The position numbers were made by a program, and so were the translations under genes. Below, in pieces: positions 14,809 through 26,163 of a stretch of DNA of 64,000 nucleotides. Numbering within the stretch: the first letter of the stretch is position 1; every line of letters starts with the position of its first letter. Under the pieces are notes generated by a model, which had not been told where the DNA came from, made no database searches, and saw only the letters and a program-made list of their open reading frames with translations. The DNA comes from Triops longicaudatus (Eukaryota > Arthropoda > Branchiopoda > Notostraca > Triopsidae), in NCBI GenBank assembly GCA_022885665.1, contig JAGQDJ010000023.1:868001-932000 (forward strand), written 5' to 3'.

Positions 14809-15476
14809 ATGGTAGCTTGGCAGACCAGGAACTACTTGGAATAAGCCGTATTACTGTGCAGAGTTTTCAATCTCTGAATTTTCCTATTAGGAGTATTTCG
14901 GTTGTCTGATCAGCTCGTGAAGCTGTACTAAAAAATTTGTTATCTGGCCTTCACTGGAGTAGCCCCCATATATTTGACCTACTCGTATACGGAGATGGCG
15001 GTCTCTGACAGTTATGGTGGTTCTAACTTCACTAGTATGATCCACTTCAAATTTTAAAAACGCTACATAACTCCTGTTTCATGAAAATTTGCATTGACTA
15101 TGGCAGGCTACTGAAAATGTTATAAATGATTTCCTGAACACCACTGAATATAACCTTTTAACAACAAAACTTACATTATTAAGCCAGACGAAGACAACGA
15201 CACATAGCAAGTGCGACGTTGGTTGTCCTTAAAACGAACAAAAGTTACGGCTAACACTATGTAAAAACTAGCTGTTATATTCTTAAAAAAATTATTTAGG
15301 TAATTTTTAGTTAAAACGCGGCAACGTAATCGGGGTCTACTATCCTGACGCAGGGAGCGTCTCAAAATGTTGCGACAACGTGGTTGACTGACAAAAGAGG
15401 TTTACGCACGAATTTTTAACATTTCATACTTCGTGCTTGTTGCTCAGGAAAGAATATTTTTTTGTCTTCAAAAATT

Positions 15477-15502
15477 GAAAAAAAATAAATAAATAAATAA
15501 AC
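15477..15502. repeat. (AAAT)n microsatellite
   Basis: A-rich run passing into four AAAT/AAATA units (…AAAATAAATAAATAAATAAACG). A short simple repeat in intergenic DNA. Confidence 0.7.
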
Positions 15503-17381
15503 GAATTAACTAAGGAGTTACCGAAAACCTCATCTGAGAATGTTTAATTATAAGTTCTAGAAATTATAAATAAATTAGGGGCTACAGGAACAATAAGGGA
15601 CTGCAACTAATACTTAATAAGTATGGACTACTGGTCCATGATTCAGTGAATATCTAAACGGTGCTTTGAGATCACTAACAGCATCTCCCTTCTGAGTTCC
15701 AGTGCAGGGTGAAGGTATACATGTGGCTTAAAGCATTATACTTTTCTCAGTGGAAGTTAACCTCTCTGGCTATTAAAGTGTTGAAAAAAATTGCGTATAT
15801 TTTTCCCTTGTAATAATCCAATGTTGTTCGGTGATTTATCAAGGTTAACAGTTCGGTAGCTCGGTAATGGTGTTGGAGAAAGCACTTTTACGACTACTTC
15901 TACATTGAAGAGTACTATATTGAAAAATTCTATATACTCTTCATGGTTACTGAGCTAGAAAGAGAGAGAGAGGCGTGAGGGCAGTACCAGCGAAAACTGC
16001 AGTCAAAAAAGGCTTCTTTTTTTACTATTCTTTCTTTCGATACTATACTACTGTCTTCTTACATAATTTGTTTCCCCGTGAGGTTCTTGTCACTTACAAT
16101 GTAACACGGATGCAGATATCCGCTTTGGAGCTCGTCTTTTAGAAAGAAAGGGAAAGTGTACTATGGGTCTACGTCCGGGTGGAAAGGAAATACCTTTTCA
16201 AAAACCTTGCGTCTTCGGATTTTTGAGAAAAATTAGGGGCAAGGCCACCCCGGGCTCCATAATAAACATAGGGTAATTTTCTTGGGGTTTCCCAAAAATT
16301 ATCCGTTTGTCGATCTGTCCTGCGTACGCCGAGCTTTGTATACCTGATAAATATTCTGCATTGTACACATACAAACAGTATGGCGAAGATGGAACTTTCT
16401 CTTCAGAGATGATGCAGAAATACGTTCTTATTTGTACCGTTTTGGCTCACTAAAGGATCTGCTTAAAAGAAAGACTTTCGAGGCAACAACACCTATTCGT
16501 TGGTTTGACGTTTAAAGCGTGTCCTCCCTGTTCCCTTCTTCGGTTCTCTTCTGTATCGCTCTCTTGCCCTTTCGTCCAAACGTGCAGGGCACCAGAGCTT
16601 TCTCCTTTCTTTCTTCATTTCACTTGCTCTCTCCAGAAGACGTCCAACCCATCGCAAGTGGGTCAACAAAGAAAACGCAGGGTTGGTGTTGCGATGCAAT
16701 GTCCATTACCATCATAGCCGTGATATCGGTGGAAAGACCCCCATCTCCGCCTCAGTATTTCGACGTGCGATCTTGACGTTGGAAGTGCTCGGTGAAAACT
16801 GTTGCTGGGGAACGATACAGCACTGCCACAAAGGTCTGTTGTGTTATACAAATGAACTGTATGTCATTCGGAAACCTTTTCTTCGCGCAAGGTAAAAGGT
16901 CAAGTGTATATTGTGCAGGTAGTTTAAAGAAAAGGGAAAATCAGGTCACGCCTTCCGCAGCTAGGGTCTCTTAAGGGACCTCAATCTTTGAAAAAGCATT
17001 GTGTAGCAGTGAAAGGAAGATCTTTTTCATTAAAATTGGTAACTGGGCTTAGCCATAAAGACTTGGTCACCTAAAAGAAGAAAGTCATTTGTGGGCCGTG
17101 TTCGGAATTCCCTGCTAGTCCGCTAGTGCCTCGCTGGCCTGATTAACTCATTTTTGTATAATTTTGGGGGATACTTTGTCGTGGTGGGGAGAGATTGCAT
17201 CCCGGAGTGCATTTTGTTTGTGAACTACGACGTCGACGACGAAGTGTTTTCGCATCTCATTAACCTTGTTCTTCGCTTTCTCCGCGGTTGGAAAACGCCT
17301 TTCCTGGTCAGTAGGAGTTGTGCGATTCAGTTCGAAAGTACTGGTTCGGTGAGTCGGTGTGGAGTGCGTGCAAAAAAGACC

Positions 17382-20300
17382 ATGTACGTATGGAATTGTT
17401 TAGCGTGGCTCCTCATCGTATATATGAGCTCGGTTTGCACACTTGAAGGTAAGTCTATTTTGTAATACTTTACTGACAAAAGGTATTATTTTAAAGTCGT
17501 TTATTGCATTGCCTGGTGATGCTAATTAGTTACCTGGAATCTAGCCCGCATATTGTAAAAGTGAGAGCTTTTTTGTAGTCGTTTTTACTAAGGGAGTTGG
17601 GACAGGGATTCCCTTACTTTCACTTCCCATAATTTAAATACGGGATGAGTGTATGCCTATGTCACGTTCACGTGTGTTTGCGTGGATTCCTTCGTGAGGG
17701 CCTTATCTCATGATGCGTAGACATAGGCGTGTGCGCACAGGGAAAGTTAAAATGACGCTCCTTTGTGAGGAAACATGCAAAAACAAAGAATTTACGCGAG
17801 AAAAGACTGGGATCTTAATTGTCCAAAGTTAACTTATCCGAATGAGACGCCTTAAACAGTTCGTTTTATTTCTATAGAAAATAAGATGGAATGGGTGCTT
17901 ATTTAATTTGGCGTTAAGGATGCACTAAACACACCTTGCGCATACTAAATGTAACAACCGTGAAGATTTGATAGTTTTTTCAATTTTTATTTTCTTTAAG
18001 ACTTATTTGAAAGTAGTTTTGTAATATAATCGCCATTATGCGTTAAATATATAATTCCTTTTCGTAGAAAATGCCGATCATGGGTACGGAGCTGGGCATC
18101 GCGACAAACGTCAAACTCCTTCCTTCAGTGTTGGCCCTTTTCAAGGTAATTTTAGTGAAATTGCTGCGACTTGCTTTACACTTGGAGCTTTTAATTGGCA
18201 TGCAACCCAGAAACATTGCTTTGAAGCTTTACTGACATTCTCCAGCTTTGCTCACCGTAGTGACTTTACGCATGCCACAGACGCTGCTCTGACAAGTGCA
18301 CGACTACTGGCAGTTCTGCTGAACTTAACATTCCCAACTCGAGTCAGTCTTGTACGTATACACTTGTATATACTTGTACCTCCTACACTTGCGTGACACC
18401 TTAGGACACCAAATGGGAAGTAGGTGAGATTTACTGAGACATCTGGCCTGTTTTTGCTTCGGTATCGGAAAGCTCGATAAATTTTGCATAGAAAGATCCA
18501 TGGTAGTAACATTTTTTTAAATGTTACACAGTTGAATTTTGTGATGTCAAAAATTTCGCGTAAGGAGACTATGAACATAATGTCATGTGGGTTTTACCTT
18601 ATAGTTAGAAATAGAAATTGGGAAAGAATGGGAAATGGAATTAAAGCATAAATAGGGGTGAATTATCCTTGGTTACTATTAAGATCATCTTTTACAAGGT
18701 TTCAGAAGTCGTTTTCATAGTGACAAAGTCATCAAAGACAGAATCGTTCATAATTAAGGCATGGAACCAGAGTGAGGAGAACATTCCCAATGTCGGATAA
18801 ATGGTGACATCCATTCTAGAAAGATGGTTACATTGGGCAATTGGTCAGTTAAGATTCGGGCAATTGCACATCATGCCATATTTTCGAAAAATCATGTAAT
18901 AGTTCCCAAATAACGTATAGATGATATCGAAGCATTGAAATTCCAATCCAAATAGGAGGGCGTTCTGCGACAATGTTGCAAAAACAAAACACTACACAAT
19001 TTGCCAGGCAATATTGAATACCCGCTTGAAGCACAGTTAGTACGCATGAAACTTCTGACCTGCTGAAACTTCCCTACTGTTAAAACAACCTGCAGTGTAA
19101 CATTTGACACGAATCCTGACTTTGACTTTCTAGCATCAGGATCAAACAGCAGTGACTTGGACTTGGACGGCGACGTAGAATCTGGACGACAAGGACTGGG
19201 CCAATCTCCGCAGCAACAATTACTGGCAGCAGCGGTATCGACTCTGGGCAAACTAGCCCTCGAGTCAGCAGCGAATAACGAGCAACTCAAACCTTACGTC
19301 AAAGGCGTCCAAGTACTAAGTAGCATTTTGCCCCGTCCTGTAGTTGAATTCAAAGATGGAAGGATTGTGCTTGGTGAAACCACGCCAGCTGGCAGCACGT
19401 TCCTTTCGGCTTCGCCAGGTAGTACGCCTGAAAAGAGCGGAGAAACTTCGCCAAGTAATTCCGTGTCGTCAGCGACTGCTACGATTCCGCCGAGAACTTG
19501 CACTACGCCGAATGGGAAAGTTGGCAAATGCCAGGATTTGAGTTCGTGTCCAGCACTCCTGTTAGATCTAGCCTCACTACGCAAATCTATTTGCTTCAGG
19601 TCACTCTTTGTTCCTGGAGTTTGTTGTCCGGACAGTGGCAGGTACTAATTGAAACGGTTTTTAAGATAAAGATGCACAACTAATCCTTTGTTATCCTTTT
19701 CTAGTAGTAGCGGTAGTAACGTAAACAGTGGATTGAACACGAACAGTATTACGTCACCAGTGCGCCTTACGACGCCTCCTCCCACTACTACTACCCCGAG
19801 GCCTCAAACCAGCGCCAGTCAAAGCGTGAATTTTCCCGCTGACAAAAATCCCATCTCGCAGATATTCCAAACCCGTCCTCCTCAGACGACTGGAACGAAT
19901 CTCATATCCCAATTGTTCCAGTCTCGTCCGCCTCAACCGACGGATCCGGACTCAAAATATGACTTCAGTGAGAACTTTCCGTAGATTAACGCTTAAGACT
20001 TTGTTTCGCTATTGCTTTAACATAAATGATCCCCGTTTAAAGGTGAATGCGGTATTGTCCAAGTGCCGAGCTTCCGAGTGGTGGGCGGTGACCTTTCGCG
20101 TCCCGGACAGTGGCCGTGGATGGCAGCTCTGTTCCTGCATGGTCCTTCGCAGACCGAATTCTGGTGTGGTGGCTCCTTAATTAGCGATCAGTACATTCTT
20201 ACGGCTGCTCACTGCACCCAGGATGGGAAGCAGAAAAGGTACTCATTCAAATTCTAAGCAGCAAACCTTTATTAATTTCTCCAACTCGGACCTTTGCCAC

Positions 20301-21000
20301 TTCAAGGTTTTCGCCTAGACAGTTTACTGCACGGCTGGGAGAGTATAACTTGAAAGGGAGCGAGCCGGGTAATCCGGAAACCTACCAAGTGACGGAAATT
20401 AAAGTTCACCCGTCTTTCAGCGGCTACGGATTTTATAACGACGTGGCCTTATTTAAGCTCGACCGTCCCGTCAAATTTTCCCCTTACATCCGACCCGTGT
20501 GCCTACCTTCTAATCAGCAACAACGGAGCAGTAATTATGTGGGAGAAGTGGGCACTGTAACTGGTTGGGGCACGACGTATTATGGTAGTATTGGCATCTA
20601 CTTTTCTCATCATTTATCCAGTTGGTTAACGTGTATGTGTCGTTAGGTGGCCGAGAAAGTAGTTTGCTGCGTGAAGTAAAGCTGCCAATTTGGAGAAATG
20701 AAGATTGTGATAAAGCCTATTTTCAGCCTATTACTGAGGTTTTCATGTGTGCTGGCTTTGCCGACGGTGGTAAAGATGCCTGTCAGGTAATCAACCGCAT
20801 AGAAACATGGGTAGAGCTCGTTTTAACGATCGCACAACGTATAGGGCGATTCCGGAGGACCACTTGTTCTTCAGCAACAAAACCGTTGGACTCAGATTGG
20901 TATCGTCAGTTTCGGTAACAAATGCGCCGAGCCAGGATTTCCCGGTGTTTATACCCGTATTACACATTTCCTTGATTGGATAGAAAGTAATAAAATTTAA
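17382..21000 (+). CDS. clip-domain serine protease (trypsin-like, secreted zymogen)
   Basis: Extracellular protease of the kind used in arthropod clotting, melanisation and Toll cascades. Eight exons: 17382-17448, 18068-18145, 19134-19641, 19705-19967, 20043-20238, 20307-20584, 20647-20786, 20845-21000; 1686 nt, 561 residues. Signal peptide about 1-20 (MYVWNCLAWLLIVYMSSVC). A single clip domain has the six expected cysteines at 171, 181, 187, 202, 212 and 213. A Ser/Thr/Pro-rich linker follows, with two copies of an ISQ(I/L)FQ(T/S)RPPQ motif. Activation is predicted after R317 (R|VVGG). The catalytic triad is intact: H362 (TAAHC), D416 (NDVAL), S513 (GDSGGP); D507 at the base of S1 predicts trypsin-like specificity. 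R|VVGG and the long linker suggest the CLIPD group, but subgroup and physiological substrate are inference. A further in-frame Met lies upstream, at 17154 or beyond; I prefer 17382 for its signal peptide. Confidence 0.92.
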
Positions 21001-21126
21001 CGGGAGGGTATAAAAAGTTTTTAAAGTGATGCTCGTCTATGACTCCGTCCATTTTTTGTGAACTCATGCTGCAGCGCAGTTACATTTGTATTTATTCCTA
21101 ACAAACGTTGGAGTCGTGATTATGAT

Positions 21127-21132
21127 AATAAA
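21127..21132 (+). terminator. polyadenylation signal of the clip protease
   Basis: AATAAA 127 nt downstream of the clip protease stop codon, the only canonical hexamer close to that end. Confidence 0.6.
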
Positions 21133-21512
21133 TTTGTTTAAAAGTAAATTAATACGGAGATTCGTCATCTCGTCTTACCGAGTTCATACCGGAAGCAGTG
21201 AAAGGACTAACTTTGAGATTCCTCAGTGAAATAAGTATTCCAAAATGCAAAGTCAACATCGAAAGTTGAACAATTTTTGCGACTCATTTTGTATGTTTTC
21301 TGTTGACTTTTCACAGAAGTTAAACAGGAAAGATCATACGTTTAAAGGATATGCTGCAAACTCGCTGTCTCTGTCCACTAAATAGGCCTTAGCCCAATCG
21401 GAACTGCATGGTAAATAGAATAAGCCAAAGGGAATCTTAACTCATTTCCAATTTTTTAAATAATTTTTTATTGTTTTAATTCCGTATACTTCGAAAATCA
21501 GTTTTGAAGCTA

Positions 21513-21848
21513 CAGTAGAACTCTGATTTTGACAAACCCGATTATAGAAGCTCCCGAATACGTCAACCGCATCTGTAGAGCTTTTTCTTCGTTAACAATG
21601 ATGCTAAGTTGATGTTTAACTATGTACCTATGGACAGCATGACAAATTCCTGCAATGGACTCAGATAAGTATTATTGAGGTTCAAAATTGATTTTTTTTT
21701 TCAATTATTGTTCCAATGTTTAATGTACAAGAATTTTTAATGCATTTAACACGTTAATCTGATTTTGTCAACTCAATCCGGCGCAAGCCTATCCGAGTAG
21801 TCATTTACCCTTCGGTCCCGACCGGTTGACAAATTCGAAGTTCTACTG
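21513..21848. mobile_element. pogo/Tigger-like miniature element (degraded)
   Basis: The left end reads CAGTAGAACTCTGATTTTG. The reverse complement of the right end reads CAGTAGAACTTCGAATTTG. These are imperfect terminal inverted repeats whose first ten bases are identical. CAGTAGAACCTCG-type ends are characteristic of pogo/Tigger elements of the Tc1/mariner superfamily, which duplicate TA. TA is present on the left flank (21511-21512); the right flank is TG, consistent with one mutation. At 336 bp without coding potential it would be a non-autonomous copy. Confidence 0.6.
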
Positions 21849-24045
21849 TGCAAGTTTCATTTGGAATCATTTTTACAGGTCAATGACTCCATGTCGAATG
21901 CAATCACTCAGGACTTTTCATAAACAAAACGTACACAAGAAAGTCAATATCAGTTCGACTGTGCAGTTCCAAATTCGTTCCTGTGTCAGGAGGTTAAGTA
22001 TATAAACAATTTCGACAGCTCAGCGAAATAAGTTAAAATTTCAGTGCATGCCATTCGTCCGCGATGCTTCATCATACCAGTTAAAATCTCCAAGTCTGAC
22101 GTATTTCTACAAGCGAACTATAATTTCAAAGTCACATAAAATTAAATTAAGTTGAATACAACTTAAGTTTCAAATTGGTTTTATAGAATTTTGCTAAATG
22201 GCAGTATTGTTCCTGCATTTACTCAATGCTGTGTTACTTCAACACTTGGGAGGCCTGTTATTGCTGGCATGTTGGTGGTGTTTTGGCTATTAGCCAAGGG
22301 TCGCAGTTCGACAATATGATGCATTTGCCTCTTCTGAAAACCAACAAAGCTGACAAGCTGCTCGTAGCACCCATTAGCCTTGCTCAAAGCGCAACAGTAC
22401 ACTCGTATTCATACCAGGCACCAGTTTGAAACCTCCCAGTAACGCTCGCTCGTCTACTCGCTCAGTTATTTATTCACACCCAAGCGCTTTTCTTCGGTGT
22501 AAGCTTATCAGCAAAGCCTGTTTTCGAAGTGATGCGCTATTAAACGCTATCTGCCTCTAATAAACATACTCAACGGGCTTTCTCACAGACTTCCCTCAAG
22601 AAGTAGTTCGCAACTTTGCATGCGGATACGAATCGGAAAACAATTTTGTCAGGAAAAGGAAGAGCTTCTCTCTTTTTCTCAACTAGTCACAAAGCTACCC
22701 ACTTTAGCACACCCCTAGCGCACTTTGAATTGACTGGCAAGGATGTCACAGTGCTAGGAAACCCTTACCCCCGTTTCCCCTCCTGAACAATTCAGACATG
22801 CAATGTTGCAATCTTGATCCAATCCCCAAAGACAATTTTAGCAGCTCAGTTTACCCATCGCATTTACAACTTCCTTACATAGCTTGTTAGAGACAAGTAG
22901 GCTATTGGCCTCGCCAACCCCTCATTTTACTTACCCTTAATCAATATTGTAATTAGCAGCAACTGGATTTAAAACGAATTAGACAACACGTTTGACATTT
23001 AAGAGAAAAAAATATCTCGATGCTCTCGTGTACATAATTGGATGACTGTCTGAAGGCTGTTTTCTTATCTGAATTTGAGCTTTCACCAAGTACATAGTGT
23101 TATTGTTACGTTTTGCTTGTCTCCTAAATCGTTTTCTTCAGTAAGAAAGACAAAACTGACCGGAACTATTACGTCCATTTTCGTTGTACTGAGTGGCACG
23201 AGAATGGGGAAAGCTGTCAGAATTCTACTATTAAGTAGGATTTTGCACCGATGGAAATTCACGATCACGTAACGTAGGATTGTCGTCGGAATTTGTGCCT
23301 GTCACAGAAGCATTATTCCCGTATAAGCTGTGGTCAAATTGCGTGTTTTTACCTACATCTTTCCTGAAAAGAAACTCAATCTAAGGTTAGCTAAATGGCG
23401 TAATAACGCACGCCACCCACGTACCCTACAAATTATCAAGTTCCTGCCTGTTATGTTTCCCGTCAGCCGCAGATATGACAAATAAGTTCGACGACAACTG
23501 GCTTGACGTGACAGACAAGATCTTATAAGTCTCTTAAACGAAAACAGGGGGACAGTGGAAAATAACTGTCGGACACGTGTGTGGCCTTCACCAGGTCGGA
23601 ATGAAGGTGGCCTTTACACCCGCAGGAAATGGTGCTTCCACCCTTGGCGTATGCGGAATCGACTTCAAAGTTGGGAGCCCCGGAAGGACCCGGGCAGACG
23701 AAAACCCCAAAAAGAACAAACAAGAGACAGCGATACTCCCTTACATAACTATAATGAGCGTTCACAGCGAAAGATGAAAGAGAACTCGATGCCAAGCTCA
23801 TTAATCAAGTTATCTTGCACCAGCAAGTTAACCAGAGGATCTCTTGTTGAACAAGAGATTCTTAAGCATTCTGATATACCCGTAAGACCGAAAAAACAAG
23901 GCTCCACCAATCTGGTTAGGAGTTTGTCAAGGGAGTATGCCAAGACAAATCCAAAGTCTGGGAAAACTATTCTTCTGCTAAATCTCATTCCGGGAGACAT
24001 TGGCTTGCTAACAATTGCCTGGTCTGACTAACGGAAGCAATATAT
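21849..24045. other. intergenic DNA without a recognised gene
   Basis: AT-rich sequence. Overlapping open frames around 23.55-24.03 kb (up to about 158 codons) match no family I recognise and lack a convincing codon pattern, so I do not call them genes. Confidence 0.4.
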
Positions 24046-25979
24046 TCTGGATCGCCGGAAGCGAGTTCCGCAGGATCTGTTGCAGCACAAAATTATGGAT
24101 CTACTGACCAAGAAAGGGTTTGTTCTCGGAATAGGAATGTAAGTTATAGGTGCCCTTTTCCCCCCAACTTGCACAAGTTATTTTAAGACGCTCCTGGATA
24201 CGATATACAATCAGCATCTTCGCTTTATTGCCGAATCTTCCACCACAATGGCCATAAGCTGAAATCCCCTATGGGCGGCGGGGTGTCTTTTTCGTACCGT
24301 TGCACGATCACTTAATCAAATCAAGCCAACCTACTTTTTGGCCACGCAAGAAGCCAAGGCAGCAGCCATTTTTTGTACTAGTTCCAAATCGGTTCATCTT
24401 CTCCAAGAAGGTCGCGTTTCGGCTATATGGAAAGATACCCATTTTTCTTGATTGCTGTCGGTCGGACAAACGTAGCCTACTATACGTTCTATAGTCACGC
24501 AATAAAGGTTAGGATCCTAACTCCTCCCTGATTTACTAAGGTGAAATGGATCGGTTTCGTTCTTGACAAGGGCGGGATTTATCCAAATGTCTTTTGGCCT
24601 TTGCAAGTCTTATTTACCTCGACTCGACTCCGCAGTAAATATTTATACTGCAGCATTGTGTACGAGCAATCCCCAACTCTTTTCAACGCTGAAACAAGTT
24701 CCACGAGACTACAGCAGAATGGTAAAGACTTCTGGTGAACATTTATGCTGCACGGAACGTTTTCATTTTTTAAACATACCATGACAATGCACACTAGTAT
24801 TTCGCCGCTTTTCCTGCCAAGCAAAGCAAGGAACGAAAGCGAAAAGTTGTGGGGATCAGTTGAGTGAGTCTGCGCCGCCAGTACATGGCAGCGAGCTTAA
24901 AGCCGCGGTCGTACAAGTCTCGCGAGTTCATTTCTGCTCGTGTAGGCAAAGACCGCGTTGGCTATCGGATACTGCGGCATCAGGTTTCCAACGGAATCTG
25001 TACAAACTGTTAAAAGCGGTGATACACGTCGTAGAGACGCTGAAAAAGTCGCCCAATTGCCCCCTTCTTGCAGCCTTATGGAATCATTGTCTTCAGACAG
25101 CTGAATCCGTCGCACGCGTTTGTAAACACATGAGACGTCAAAAGTTCACTACACTCGAGGAAAGGAACAAAAAATCACGACAAGTGAATCGATTTGCAAG
25201 CCAAGTACCTTTGCTTGTTCTGCCACGTAACACGGCTTCTGTCGATGTTAGTCAAAACGAAACCTGCATTCCAGAACAGTTTCAGCAGGATACTGTGAAG
25301 TTTCAAGTTGACATTCACGTACAAAAGAAGTGAAATTGTCAACAGAATTGTGTAGCTCCTTTTTTCCTTCGAGAATGGGCCAATTCGGTCAGCATGTGGC
25401 TTAATTAAGTAGTGCTTGGCAAAAGTAGCGCAAACTTTCGTCAGGAGCGTAGAAAATATCTTGACGTTAGCGAGCCAGAAGTCTAATTTGAACAGCGTGG
25501 AGTCCCAAGGTTACAAACCAGCAGTTGTGCTGCAGAAGCGGCGAAGGAGCACAAGTGCTGGCTCAGGTAGTCGCTGTGGGACTACGAGTAACAATATCAT
25601 GGTGCAGCAAATCTGGTCCTGCACGTCGTCAGCGTCTCGCAGCCATAGCGTGATGCCGAAAGACGCCCCCCGGAATTTGAATTGTATCTCAAACTTTAAC
25701 GCGGGCAACAACGCACCCACGACGTCAGTCCTGACGCCGGATGGCGCGTCCCCCTATAATTCTACAGCGTCTGTTAATACGTGTGCTGCGGCTGAAGATC
25801 GCAGCAATAACAACCCAGCTTTGCCTGGCTATGCTTGTTGCAGCACGCTCTGCCCCTGTGGCGGCGCCGCAGATCCCAGGACATCCAAGTTTTTACGACA
25901 GAACTACGATGGACATCCCAGCAAAGTAATTTCTCGACCATTTGCACGCATATATGGCTCGACTGGCATTCTGTACTGA
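24046..25979 (+). CDS. candidate unrecognised gene (two to three exons), hypothetical
   Basis: A locally GC-richer block with three consecutive open segments on the plus strand. (a) About 24047-24138 ends at a strong GTAAGTTA donor and is Ser/Ala/Gly-rich (the frame begins with codons for IYSGSPEASSAGS). (b) About 24831-25333 has a helix-like stretch (YKLLKAVIHVVETLKK) and an LWNHCLQTAESVARVC segment. (c) 25416-25979, up to 187 residues, is Asn/Ser/Thr/Ala-rich and probably disordered, and is followed by AATAAA at 26158. One phase-consistent join of b to c uses the GTAACA donor in the codon run for LPR and the acceptor before TAGCGCAAAC, but others exist. No domain is recognised. Open frames of this length are near what chance gives in 64 kb, so this remains tentative. 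Confidence 0.3.
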
Positions 25980-26157
25980 CCTCATCTATCCTCTGTATAG
26001 CCCCATAATCGCTTACAGCGATTGCTTGGAAACAAGCCATATTCGTTCGTTCTACTTTAATTTACCGTGTACGATATTCCTTCCCATACCCACAAGGATA
26101 TTTCCTCTGAGAGCCTCTTATCGTGACTACTCTTCTACCGTGACTGAAGAAAGTCAC

Positions 26158-26163
26158 AATAAA
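26158..26163 (+). terminator. AATAAA downstream of the candidate gene near 25 kb
   Basis: Canonical polyadenylation hexamer 179 nt after the end of the 187-codon open frame. It modestly supports a plus-strand transcript ending here, but such hexamers are common in AT-rich DNA. Confidence 0.3.

Larger units (their letters stand above)
14381..17381. other. intergenic region downstream of AK2
   Basis: Contains the AK2 3' UTR, with a canonical AATAAA at 14803-14808, then about 2.5 kb without a recognisable gene. Frames of 60-85 codons around 16.5-16.9 kb overlap one another on both strands and match no family I know. The 5' UTR and promoter of the clip protease should lie at the right end. Confidence 0.5.

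Noticed and set aside
23555..24031. 158-codon plus-strand open frame with a second overlapping frame
   Set aside because: Two frames are open over the same stretch and neither resembles a known transposon or host protein.
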